Source: Apophysomyces variabilis (Eukaryota; Mucoromycota; Mucoromycetes; Mucorales; Mucoraceae). From it: 64,000 bases of DNA. Positions 46,794 to 57,699 of the stretch are shown piece by piece (the stretch's first letter is position 1; every line of letters starts with the position of its first letter). The position numbers and the translations under genes were made by a program. The stretch is from the NCBI GenBank assembly GCA_002749535.1, contig MZZL01000396.1, positions 163,144-227,143 of the forward strand. Direction: 5' to 3'. The notes beneath the pieces were generated by a model. It saw only the letters and a program-made list of their open reading frames with translations, made no database searches and was not told the origin of the DNA.

Positions 46794-47111
46794 TCATATA
46801 GCGGCGCAGCCAAAAAGAGCACCCGTCGGATCAAGCAACGCGGCAGGATCGGTAACAGCCGTTGGATCAGCAGCCAACTCGGTAAGTGCAGTCGGTGCTT
46901 CTCCAAAACAATTCACAGTTTCGACTGGGTCGGGTACTCTTTTGTACCCGGCAACGTTTCCTTGAACCTCGAGATAGTTGTATCCTTCTTTTGCTTGAAT
47001 ATCGTCATTACCAGGCACAACATGGTTATTGGCACGGTTCGGGATGACTCCTGCCTGGACTGTCGCACAGATAGAAAAGCACACTGCGGCTAAGGGAAGT
47101 CCCAACTGCAT
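46794..47111 (-). CDS. Small secreted protein
   Basis: A 105-residue single-exon ORF with a clear signal peptide (MQLGLPLAAVCFSICATVQA, cleavage probably after Ala20). The mature part of about 85 residues has only two Cys (in VNCFGEA and FGCAAI) and an Ala/Asp/Thr-rich repeat-like stretch (ELAADPTAVTDPAALLDPTG). Function unknown; two cysteines at the ends of the tail could pair. A TATATATA sequence lies about 80 bp upstream of the start. It is not a hydrophobin (too few Cys). A secreted-effector or cell-wall role is only a guess. Confidence 0.7.
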   Translation of the reverse strand: MQLGLPLAAVCFSICATVQAGVIPNRANNHVVPGNDDIQAKEGYNYLEVQGNVAGYKRVPDPVETVNCFGEAPTALTELAADPTAVTDPAALLDPTGALFGCAAI

Positions 47112-47285
47112 GATGAACGATAGAGATGAAAAAGCTCAATTAAGAGTCGATGAGGAAGAGATGAAAGAAAGAACCCAATTTTTCTTAGCTATATATATGC
47201 TTTTGGCATTATGCTCATGCAGACAGGCGTCAAGCCGGTCACACTATTTACGTCCGTTGACCACAGAGTTAAACAAACAAGCGCG

Positions 47286-47841
47286 AAAAAAAAAAAAAAG
47301 AAAACAGGTTTAGCACAATACAAGTACGAAAAAAAGAAACCAGGGTGAGCCCCGATCCTCCTTCACAGCCTCTCTTGTTTTCCAAAACCAGACACAAGTT
47401 TTCGGAAAGGACGCTCTAAAAACGTAACGGCAGCACCTATGTGATTCTATGCATTGGTAAATGGCAAAAAAAAAAAAAAAGAAAACAGGTTTAGCACAAT
47501 ACAAGTACGAAAAAAAGAAACCAGGGTGAGCCCCGATCCTCCTTCACAGCCTCTCTTGTTTTCCAAAACCAGACACAAGTTTTCGGAAAGGACGCTCTAA
47601 AAACGTAACGGCAGCACCTATGTGATTCTATGCATTGGTAAATGGCAAAAAAAAAAAAAAAGAAAACAGGTTTAGCACAATACAAGTACGAAAAAAAGAA
47701 ACCAGGGTGAGCACCGATCCTCCTTCACAGCCTCTCTTGTTTTCCAAAACCAGACACAAGTTTTCGGAAAGGACGCTCTTACAACGTATCGGCAGCACCT
47801 ATGTGATTCTATGCATTGGTAAATGGCAAAAAAAAAAAAAA
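47286..47841. repeat. Three tandem 181-bp units with poly-A leaders
   Basis: Units of 181 bp (ends at G47300, G47481, G47662 and then G47842 after 180 bp). Each consists of a 14-15 base A-run, about 166 bp of unique sequence, and ATTGGTAAATGGC before the next A-run. Units 1 and 2 appear identical; unit 3 differs at a few positions (GAGCACCG for GAGCCCCG, TTACAACGTATCG for AAAAACGTAACG). It lies directly upstream of the small secreted protein gene. Confidence 0.9.
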
Positions 47842-48634
47842 GATAATTCCTGCGATGTCCGTATAGCGATTGCATCAGGAGAGAAAAGTTTATGTAAAGC
47901 AAGGTATTGATCGCTCAAAAAGGTGTGATTAAAGAACCACTCGATTCTGGTTAGCATTGGTTGTATTGGAATTGATTAAAAGTGGATGAGGGCTAGTGAC
48001 AATCTGGAGGGGATTTTCGTCAGTGAGTTATCTGCAAGGCATGAGAGTTCAAGCGATCGGTAGTTTAGACTTTGCTAAAGGGCCGTTCCAGTCATTGAAG
48101 TCTGGATATTTGCGTCTAGTGCTACCTGGTTGGGCTGCAGTGGATGGAATGAATAGATTAAGTTGGCTACAAGGGCATAGTGCAAATAAATTGAATAGGT
48201 GAGATTGATATCTCATTGAACATTTATAATGACGTTTTCTCTAATAAGCAGCATGGCAGTAATGTTCTTATATAGGCTCATCAATTTCTACAAGCAATTA
48301 TTATTCTAGTGCTCACACAAGTGTCTATATAAATGTACGGTTTTACGCTGTCCTTATCTTGAAGTCTATATGAAGCAGAACCTGTTTTTCCCTCCTATTT
48401 CCCATATATAAGGATATTCATTCCTAGGCTTGTCTGCTTGCATAGGATAGCTTGAGATTTGTTTGCTGCCAATCTTTTTTACAATTTCTGTATCTGTGCG
48501 TAACTATTGAGAGGGAGAGTCACTTAATAGGAACGAAAGAGCTCAGCGAAATTTCGTTTCCCGCTCCTCCACCTTTTTGGAGCTTCCAACAGAAGTAACA
48601 TCACTTTTAAAAAGAACCTAGAACTTTGCAAAAC
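47842..48634. other. ARPC5 upstream region
   Basis: No gene supported. The plus-strand frame at 47996-48202 looks somewhat protein-like but has no recognisable family or gene context. Confidence 0.4.
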
Positions 48635-49323
48635 ATGTCTTGGCGCAGAATTGACATTGACAAGTACGATGAAGATGCTTACACAGAAGAAGAGTTTCTG
48701 GCAGAACTTGAAACTGGCATACCACCTGACCAGGTAGAAGCAGCTACGCAAACGCGCTCCAATGACGTGCGCACCTTGCTTACTCGGTATAACCAGAAAA
48801 GAAAAGAAGCATCCCCCTTCTTATTGCTGACCATTCCTCATCCATAGTGGAGAATTGAACAATGCGCTTTTCCGTGCTTTAGAAGACCCGCCCTACGGTC
48901 GTCATCTCGAGAATGCCAAAGTACATATATACACATAAGCCTGGTGGTCCAAGAGGACATTTTGCAAAGGGGATCCTGACTTTGTTCTTTTTCTTTCTTT
49001 AGACGACCAGTACGCAAACAGTAACTGAAGTGTTGAATCAGTTCCGTGTGACGGATATCCCTGCTATTATCCAGTCTTTAAGTATCGATCAACAAGATAT
49101 TCTTATGAAGTATCTGTACGCAGGCATGGCAAAGCCCGAACTCTATAACTCAGCTGTCTTGTTAACTTGGCATGAAAAGGTAAATAAAGGAAAGAGACAT
49201 ATCCAGCATGCATGAACAAGGGAGGATCTGATCGAATGTCTCTGTGCGTATTTCTAGTTGACGGAAGTGGCGGGCACAGGTAGCATCGTGCGTGTGATGA
49301 CAGACAAACGTACTGTGTTTTAA
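48635..49323 (+). CDS. ARC15: Arp2/3 complex subunit 5 (p16-Arc)
   Basis: Small subunit of the actin-nucleating Arp2/3 complex that builds branched actin at endocytic patches. Four exons (48635-48786, 48848-48920, 49003-49179, 49258-49323) give 155 residues, the family size. Diagnostic segments are MSWRRIDIDKYDEDAYTEEE, NNALFRALEDPPYG, QQDILMKYLYAGMAK, LLTWHEK and GSIVRVMTDKRTVF. The ATG at 48635 is used rather than the frame's earlier TTG. It converges on the CDK11-like kinase with only 70 bp between stop codons, so 3' UTRs must overlap. Confidence 0.96.
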
Positions 49324-49393
49324 TCCGGCAACAACAACAAAAAAAAACCAATAAAAGTGAAGCGCTCTCCTTCCTCTTCTCTTTTCCTTCTCT

Positions 49394-51118
49394 CTATACC
49401 AGCTTCAATCGAAAACCCGTAGTTTCCGTTGTGGGCTGTCCACCAAACAAAGTTCCTGCTAAACCAGCATCCTCGTCATCTTCCATACCCGCATGGGCTG
49501 CTTGAGGTGCAGAAGGACTATAAATCTTCTTCCTAAAAAAGATCGATTTCGCATCAGTCCGTCAGTTCATATCTGTTTAACGAAATATGGGGCATAGTAA
49601 CAGCGTACTTTTCACCTGAGCCCTTGGATGGCCATGTGGGAAATAAGGAGGGGTCTATGGGTAAAGGACTTTCACTTTGAAGATTTTCATTCCAGTTAGA
49701 TAAAGAAGTCCAGCGTTTTGATTGTCTCACCTGAAGTATGGGTGTTTCAAGGCTTCTTCGGCAGTAATTCTCTTGGCAGGGTCATAAGTCAACAGCTTTG
49801 ACATCAAGTCCATCCCTGCCTCGGTCAAATAGGGAAATCTCGTCCGCAGCGTACTATACCTACAGCCAGAAAACCTTGTTAGGCTTATTGCTGTTCTACC
49901 GCTTTAGAGCACTTACTGGTTTTTGGACAAGGATACGTTTTTGGCGTGTGGCAATTGGGAAAATCCAGGCCAGCTTTCAGGCGTGGGTGCTCCTAGTAGT
50001 TTAAAGATCTACTGAGCGACAAAATAAGTCATCCCTTCATGGTTACAATTTGCTCCATTTTGTATTTTTCTCACTGTTGCATACTTTATCCAATTGATCG
50101 ATTTCGCTTCGTCCAGGTAATAATGGTTCATTATTCACTAGCTCTCCAAAAATGCAGCCAATGGACCATATATCGATCGCTGTTGTGTATTCTTTTGCTC
50201 CCAGTAGCAGTTCCGGTGCTCTAAAAGCATAGAGGAGCATTTCAAAGCGCATCAATATCCTCATAACAACTGAACCTTCATCTCTCCCTGATTTTCTTTT
50301 TTTACCTGTACCAAAGAGTAACAACGAGTTGCGTCATATTTCCCATTGGGCTACCATACTTCCTTGCTAAACCAAAATCTGCCACTTTGATCTCGCCACG
50401 ATTGTTTAGTAATAGGTTACTGGTTTTCAGATCGCGATGGATAATCCAATTATCATGCATCAACGCAACGGCTGATAGTAACTGAATCATCAACGTTTTC
50501 ACTTCCGACTGTAGAAATGGATTACGCATATCGCTCATTAATGATTTTAGATCGTGCTCGATGAAATCCATAACGATGAACACCCTTTTCGATAGAAAAA
50601 AAAAATGCTGGTAAGCTCCCTTTTCGTTGTCGTAACACATTAAATCAAAGCGAGAAACTCAACTGGTCTAGATTGGTCCCCATGACGATTTCTCGGACAT
50701 TGACAATATTCGGATGTTTTGCAATCATGAGCGTGTGGATTTCACGTAAACTGGTGACAGGAAATCCATTCTTTTCTTTATCCAGTTTCAATTTCTTGAG
50801 TGCAACGATATCACCAGTTTCTCGATCGCGTGCACGAAAAACAATACCATAGGAACCTTCTTCAATGCGATTGAGGCGTTCGTAACGATCTACATGTCGA
50901 CAAGGTGCAATGACCGGCGGTGGTAATGCAGATGGTACAATGCGACGTACAGGAGCAGGAGCCGCTGCTGCTGTCTCTGGGGTTTCTGAACGACGCTGTG
51001 ATTGGGGTGTCGACTTTTCCTTTGACTTCTTATGTTTCTTCCGTCGCTGAGGTTCTTCTTGATCGCTTCCGTCGGATTCCCATTTTGATTTTTTTATTTG
51101 TGCATCATGGCTCGACAT
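49394..51118 (-). CDS. CDK11/PITSLRE-type cyclin-dependent kinase
   Basis: Nuclear CMGC kinase; animal CDK11 works with L-type cyclins in transcription and splicing. Seven exons (51118-50664, 50584-50306, 50220-50085, 50008-49917, 49859-49731, 49674-49609, 49532-49394), phases consistent, give 431 residues. The basic Ser-rich N-terminus ([20 protein letters not shown]) is short compared with animal CDK11. Kinase domain from about 79: [16 protein letters not shown] (Lys108), PVTSLRE cyclin-binding helix (PITSLRE in animals), [10 protein letters not shown] (Asp203), [29 protein letters not shown] and [14 protein letters not shown]. The C-terminus TTGFRLKLV recalls the family tail GFSLKF. Start is the first in-frame ATG; upstream the frame opens at a TTG. 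Confidence 0.93.
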
Positions 51119-51728
51119 TATTCGTTCGCACTTGGGTTTAAATAAATCTATGGCAGTTCGTTGCTTTTTGGGCAATTTTCGGACATGCAAAAAGCAGTCC
51201 AGCTATAGTGAGAATCTATTCGTCTGTGTAGGCCCGGTTTTTCAATGGTATGCAAAGGATCACTGAATCCCTACTCATTATGAAACTATTAAATGAGAAG
51301 TCATTAGGGGCAGTAATAGTTTTCCTTTGGAAGCCCTGATTGTGCATATTTCATTATCGTTCATGCTGGGATTTAACAAAATATAGATGTAGCAGATATG
51401 GTTGCCAATCCATCACTGTGTTTGCTGGTGATTGCTGAAAAAGATGAGCTACAAACATTTGAAGAAAATAACCGTGTTGCTCTAAGCAAATAAAGAAACA
51501 CGTAAACTACTGTACTTGCGTCATGGTTTGTCGTTGAGTGGTTCTTTAGCATTGCAGAACCAAAGCATTTTGCGAAAATAAAAGGAAGCATGGCAAGGAT
51601 TTTGATAGAGACAGGAAACTTTTACTTGTGAAATCATAGTGTTACAAACGGCCATTCATCCATGGGAAGAAGCTACATAAATTTGCTACCTATACACAAG
51701 ATAGTATTAAAGGTCTAGCTTTTACTTA
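51119..51728. other. Region between CDK11-like gene and 6-16 family gene
   Basis: CDK11 promoter side and 3' end of the membrane-protein gene. No additional gene seen. Confidence 0.5.
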
Positions 51729-52430
51729 TTAGAACCATGCAATAACCCTGTCAGCAAGCCATGGATTATGGTACCCATAATAGATGCCCAAAATGGCAAA
51801 GACGCTGAGCAGAAATTTGATAGCAAATGGTTTATATAAAAGCTTCTTGGGAGCAGCGCCGAACGACTGGAAGTCGGCAAATATACTCTCTGCAGGAGTC
51901 TGGCCACCAAAATGCGAGCTCTGATAACTTGCGGCACAGGATCCTGCTGTGACACCAACAAATGTAAAACCAAGGACACACAAAACGGCCCAAAACATCA
52001 GTGGGAGGAAAACAAGAACCGCTGTCCCAACAAGTAGTCCGCCGATCCATCCTGCAAGCGTTGATATGATCTTTACTTTGAGAGGTCCAATTTTTTCCCC
52101 AATTTCGGTGACGTTCACGTTCTTCCATGTTTCGTCAAAAGAAGGTAGGTTATCCATCGAAGGGAGAACAGTGGGTTCGATCTTTCCAAGTGTGTCTGCC
52201 ACATTCTCAAGGCCTTTGACCTCTTCTGACATCTCCTTAAAAGAAGGCATGTCGTCCAGAGAAGGGAGTACAATCTAAAAATTTTTTGGCCCATTAGTAT
52301 TTTAAAGACTATTGATCATGGCTACCTGGTTCAGTCCATCCATATCGAATGGTAACGCTCGGCAGGTGCAGCTCAGAGAAATCAACGTAATAAGCGCGCA
52401 TATCAAACGGGTATTAAAACAACAATGCAT
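51729..52430 (-). CDS. Interferon-induced 6-16 family (IFI6/IFI27-like) membrane protein
   Basis: Two exons, 52430-52326 and 52274-51729, give 216 residues. Exon 1 encodes a signal peptide (RLICALITLISLSCTC within the first 30 residues). An acidic region follows with a repeated VLPS[LM]D[DN][ML]PSF motif (37-47 and 71-81). Hydrophobic spans lie at about 104-146 and 185-203. Between them, GFTFVGVTAGSCAASYQS (138-155) and IFADFQSFGAA match the pattern of the animal 6-16/ISG12 family (GFTS.GI.AGS.AA..QS ... LQS.GAAG). Animal members sit in mitochondrial or ER membranes and affect apoptosis; the fungal role is unknown. A longest-ORF call would miss exon 1 and the signal peptide. Confidence 0.7.
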
Positions 52431-54987
52431 GGTGAAAGCAGCTCAGACAAGAGAAGAGAAACGAAAAGAACAAGAAGAGGAAAAACAAAAAAAAAAAAAA
52501 AAAAAAAAGTAAAAGTTAAACAAGTCAACTTGTTGTCTGTAACACTTTATCTTGTTGAACTAAACTTTAATTAGCAGTTAAAAAGAAAACGAGTTTTCGA
52601 TTGGCAATGATAAGAAGAAAACACATATTAGGCCAGAATTGATTCGGGCGACTGCAAGAAGTTGTTGATGCTGTGCATCAACTTTGCTAGTGATAAGATG
52701 ACGGTTACTGTGACCAAATCACTTATGCTCTTTAAACCAGCTTATTTTGAGATAGTTTTTGTTGGACTGATTGCTTTAGGCTGCTAAGTCTCGAAAGCAA
52801 TCTAACAATATTCTTGGTATTTTACAAGCGAACTTGCAATTCTAGCGCATATGGGCTGGTACCCGCGTGCGTGTCCTATCCGGGACAGCACGGGGTTGTA
52901 TATAACAAATGAGCAGCAATGCTAGCCGATATAAATAAATGCCGTCTAAAGAGCTCAATAGTAAAAAAAAAAAATCCCATTCAATAAACTGCTTACTTCA
53001 GCTACATAATATTTGTCACTTACAGGCATCATAAACTCGCCTAAGGTATTGTTGGCACTTTAATTGCGGAATAACGATGGGCTCAGTTTAAGACTTGGCA
53101 GAGAAAGGCTAGGAGGTCAGAGAAAGATGATGAGCTCCCGCCTTGGCATCATTTCCTATTGCAAATGACTCAGTAATGATTGCATTGACAGAATTTTGAT
53201 ACTTATCGGTTTAAATATGGTCATTGGAGTAAGGAAGAGTGGAGACAATCAATGAGTCCCTTATGCCATTGATATCATGTACACTCAGCAAGGAAAGGAA
53301 TATGCATAACGTGATTCCATCGATTACGAAAAACGCACATGAAAAATCAGAAAGCCAACAGTGGTCGCGTGCTGTAAAACAACGGCATCGTCAGTATGGA
53401 ATCATGAAATAACATATCAATCAAACACTTACAGACATCATACCCAATCCAGGATAAACGCACTCCTTTCGGAGACGATGCTGCTTAACGGGACGAGCCG
53501 TGGGGAGAAACACAGAAAGCCAAAACAGGAAATCCAAAGAAGGCAAAGGACTTCCTCCAAACATTACCGGCAGCACAACTATGTGACACAGAGTTAATCT
53601 ATGTTAAAAACCTAGATGGATGAACTTGACCTGAGGATCATGACTTCTTTTTTTCAAAGGCCCATTCTATGTTGTCAATGCAAAAAAAAAGCGGTATGGA
53701 TGGGAGAACAGTAAAACTAACGCAGCAGATACGATTGTTTCGTATCTGAATTCACATTACCGCCATGGATTTGCGGACCTCATACTTGTCTTTGTGCTTC
53801 AACAGCCCCCGCTCAACCTGTAAAGAATTCTAATAAGTAACAACACCTATTTGGCAATCTAATTTACTATGAATGCGAAAAAGGGTAATATCCCTCAACA
53901 GGGTCTGTCGGGCAATGATGGAGCTGAATACTTCGAAGACGGAAAAGTAAAATCATCGTTATGCATCTGGATGTTGGTACTAAATGCTTTCCAGTTTCAG
54001 TAACCGCAATGAGCAATTAACTTGAAAATTGTGGGGTGGTCATAGAAGATGTAATTTTTTTTTAATTCTGCAGACAACAAAGGGTGAAGACAGTATTATT
54101 TGGTATAGCTCTATAGGATTTTTCCGTAATTGCATGATGGCAAGGTATGTTAATGCTCACTGCTATCATGTTCATGCATATTAAGGTGCAAGAAAAGTAA
54201 TCTTCCGGACGCATTTAACGTACATACAAAACAGAAGAGGGTATATCAACTGAGAAAGAAATATCCTTAGGCTCTATATGAGAATGAACATAATCATCCT
54301 GGTTGGCATCTTTGACTTGGGAAAACGTAATCGAAATGATAGGCACTTAGTAAAATCCACGTTCCTGATTTTAGGACATCATTCACTGGGTTCACCGGAA
54401 ACAATGGGCTGGTGAGGCGAGAATGAGCTATCCTATGCCACTATAAACAACATCAGGTATTGTAATAACATGATATTTGCTATGGTGGACAAACGATTGC
54501 TAGAGCAAAAGGAAAACTAAATAATATTGGAACACATGCAATGCGGCAAGATTTTAGTATTAGAGTTGCCTTCTATAGATTTTACAATTTGATCTACTTT
54601 GTATAATAGATTCTCCTTCGACAATACTAGCTACATCCCATTGATGATGTAACTGTTGTCTGATCCATTATAGAAATAACAGCGGGACGTGACGCCAACT
54701 GTAAATTACAAACTGATCCCCAAAGATGCAAATAGTCCTGGGCTGTATTAGATGGGAATGTTTTATGTAGCCACTGAAATGCTTTCTCTTTAGATTCATT
54801 TTTGTTGGTTTGGAACTGCTAGACCTCAGTTTCAGTCACAGTAACTTTTTTTCATATGGTCTATAAAAGCAGTGTTCAGGTCCTCAAACTTTGGTAATAA
54901 ACGTTGACCTGTGAGACGCTAAAGCTCAACATACACTACACTTTCCGAGAAATTTAGCGATATTCTCATTTTCTAAAATCTGTCAAG
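52431..54987. other. 2.5 kb AT-rich region without a supported gene
   Basis: Nothing coding that I can support. The frame at 53361-53597 is not protein-like. A 3' segment near 53545-53585 (ACGGCAGCAC.ACTATGTGA-like) weakly resembles the 181-bp repeat unit. The last 100 bp are the presumed promoter of the lectin-like gene. Confidence 0.45.
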
Positions 54988-55720
54988 ATGCTTCTCAATT
55001 CAGTTTTGAGTATTCTTCTTGTTTCTATTCTGGTCTCTGCTACTAAGATCAAGAACACCTACAATGGTCTTTGCTTGGATTTTCCTGATGGGTTTGTGCC
55101 AGGCAGTGCTATCGTATTGGTAAGATTTCCTTTATTTTCATGGTAGTCCAGGATGTGGTTATCACTTTCGGCCTTGTGTTTCAAATTGAATACGGTTCTG
55201 AAGTATGCTTATCTTAGGCTGACTGCTGCAGCCTAAAGTATGGTAATTGGTCCGTGGTTCATAACACCACCGAACTTACCATCGCAAGCAATGGCAATCC
55301 CAATACCGAGCAAAAATTATGCCTTGATTTCTATACGCCAAGGACTGGTAATAACCCGAGTAAGTATCTAGACTCTGTCTTGAGTGTCTTGAGTGCATTG
55401 CTATGGTTTCAATGGCATCAAAAACCAAATTATTGTTATCAAGACTATCAAAATCGTCCAGGTTGTCCTAATCGAAACGCTTATTGAATTTTCTTCCAGG
55501 TCTCTGGGAATGCAACGGCAGTACTGCACAGCTCTTCATTCGCAATCCAAATACGCGGCCAAATTCCCTATCTTTCATGACGACATACACTGTGCAAAAC
55601 TCGTTGTACTATCAACTGGGTGTTCTTGCGGATGATAAGCAAGGTTCTCTGGCTAGCTTTTCGCCTGCCCTTGGCTCCGAAATTGGACCTGTGCGATACG
55701 AATGGATCACCGTTGGTTAA
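54988..55720 (+). CDS. Secreted beta-trefoil (ricin-B-lectin-type) protein
   Basis: Three exons (54988-55119, 55218-55359, 55500-55720) give 164 residues with a signal peptide (MLLNSVLSILLVSILVSATK; cleavage near 18-19). The mature protein fits one beta-trefoil carbohydrate-binding domain: repeated GLCLDF / KLCLDF blocks with a Cys-Leu-Asp core, KYGNW, and LWECNGSTAQLF. The typical QxW repeat is only loosely kept. Predicted extracellular; it may bind glycans, with no catalytic domain attached. Intron 2 carries a plausible but unrelated frame. Family assignment is by pattern only. Confidence 0.65.
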
Positions 55721-56356
55721 ACGTTTAGCTATCTTGTGGTTCTCTTCGTTGGCATTTACCTTTTAATGTTCGGATCGTGGGGGGGACCTATTTGGTTAAA
55801 ATTTTAATGTTTGTTAGATCACAAACTCGTCAAGAGTTAGTGTAGACAATTCCATAACTTGTGTACAATAAAACCTTGGAATAGTCGCTTCCCTTTTACA
55901 GACTGAAGTATTGGTTCGCATTTCCACAGCTATCGAATCCTAGGCACAAACGTTTCCATGCAAATCTATTGCATTTTTTTCCTAGATCAAGTACAAACTG
56001 AGCTCAATGTGTACGACTATTCTCCCGTATCTTGGGCAAACGAAACATCGGTAAAAGGGAGGAAAGGCCTATATTTGAAACAACGTCTAAAAACAATCTG
56101 CAATGTGGAGCAAAAATGTAAAAGTCTGCAACCATACATACGAGGAGCATATCGCATCTTTTAAGAACTTATTGAACATAAGCAGGTTTTCCATTTCCCT
56201 CCCATCCAGATGAAATGCATGAGTAAATTGAACCCAAGCATGACCTTTGATAGAGCTGGGGTTAATATATATAACAACAACTATCATAATACCGTATCGT
56301 GTACTTGCTACTATTGGTATGTTACGATTCAGTTGTGGAATACTAGTTATTGTTGT

Positions 56357-57660
56357 CTAACAGTGTATCATCCACATAATGACATTGTATGAAAAAGGTA
56401 GGTCTGTTAAAGGCATCGGATATTTTTGCAGTGCTAAATAGTAATTTGTCCCCGATTGCATTGACAAGATCGTTGCCGTCATGCTCAATGGTCTAGCAAT
56501 ACCATTGACTCGAAAAGCTTCTAATCGTTGGAATAATGGGATCCCCTCCTCTTCCTGCTCCATCTCCTTGTCTTTTCATTTGTACCAGCACCCGGCATTG
56601 CACGCCACCGAAATCTGGTAGTCCTTTCAACTATTCTGTAGCATCCCGAAAAAGCATTCGCCATGATAGACCATGTTGAGCGTTTGCAGTCCTGGATGTG
56701 GATAATATATAAAACATGAATTATAGGAATAACTTGTTACCTGGCTGAAAGATCAACTTGGCCAGGGTGATAGCGAGTTTAAATACGAGAAGTCTAGATC
56801 GTTTATAGAATGCAGAAAGTTTAAGCCTTCCTGAATCGCGGTTAACTGTCAAGCCATCATTTTCAAGGACAGAAATTGCTCTCGCCTCAAGCTCCAAAAA
56901 TTGAACTTTTGCTGAAAGCATGATGGAATCGGTTGCCACATTCGCATCGTACCAAATATACAACGCCATCAAAGAGGTATAAACGTTCAGGGTCGATAAG
57001 GATGACAGCATGAGGCATCGCCTAAGCGACGGCACGTAAACGTCTGAAAGCGTTTTCTGGAAAAAATCCAAATACTTGCCACCATTATTTGGCTAGGATA
57101 AAGACAATCTGAGATAGGTGAGTGGAGTGGTAACGGATATCAGCACATCCAGTATTTGGGAACATACCGGGGAAGCACCATACTTATTGAATTTCTTTAA
57201 ATGAATGCGTGATTTGACGAGTGGCGCAAAATCAAGCCCATTGGTTGTCCAATGAATTATCCCAGAAAAACACAAATCTTCGAGATCTGTATATTTCCGG
57301 GAAACATACTTAATTCCATGGCCCGGTTTCTCCAGGGGGATTTTAAAACCTTGCAAGTTATGGTTGGAACGATGTGCAATGGTACTACTCCTTCCACCGC
57401 CAGGTCGTAAAGAACTGAAGTATCAAGCTTTGGCAGATCATTCTATAGTTTATACAAGTCCCAGCAACTGATAAACTGCCCGAGAGTATTTTCTCGGGCA
57501 CTCTTCGTTCTATACTAAAAATTACAGGCACCGTAGTTTGTCGACTAATACGCTGTTTCTTAATACATCTATGTCCATGTGCAGCAATGCTATTAGCGAA
57601 ACTGTGTTGATATATCGGCTTTGCATGCGCTTGCATTTCATATAGTCTATCAATATTTGA
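56357..57660 (-). pseudogene. F-box/LRR-type protein, pseudogene
   Basis: Relic of the large Mucoromycota F-box/LRR family. Blocks in order: FQILIDYMKCKRMQSRYINT (near 57640), SSTIAHRSNHNLQGFKIPLE, GHGIKYVSRKYTDLEDLCFS, QILDVLISVTTPLTYLRLSL, then an in-frame TAG at 57093-57095. The same frame continues GGKYLDFFQKTLSDVYVPSL ... AITLAKLIFQPGNKLFL and a stop at 56721. After a frame change come GLQTLNMVYHGECFF and EEEGIPLFQRLEAFRVNGIA down to 56357. The leucine pattern and KYVSRKYTDLE segment are typical of these proteins. Stops and frameshifts make it non-functional unless some breaks are introns. The F-box itself is not visible. Confidence 0.65.
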
Positions 57661-57699
57661 AACACTCCCTCGCTAGAACGTTCATATTCTGTGCACTTC

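Noticed and set aside
53361..53597. Plus-strand 78-codon basic frame
   Set aside because: Composition (Thr/Gln/Arg/His-rich, no hydrophobic core) is not protein-like.
54988..55720. Secreted protein considered as a ribosome-inactivating toxin because of its ricin-B-like fold
   Set aside because: Only the carbohydrate-binding-type domain is present; there is no catalytic N-glycosidase domain.
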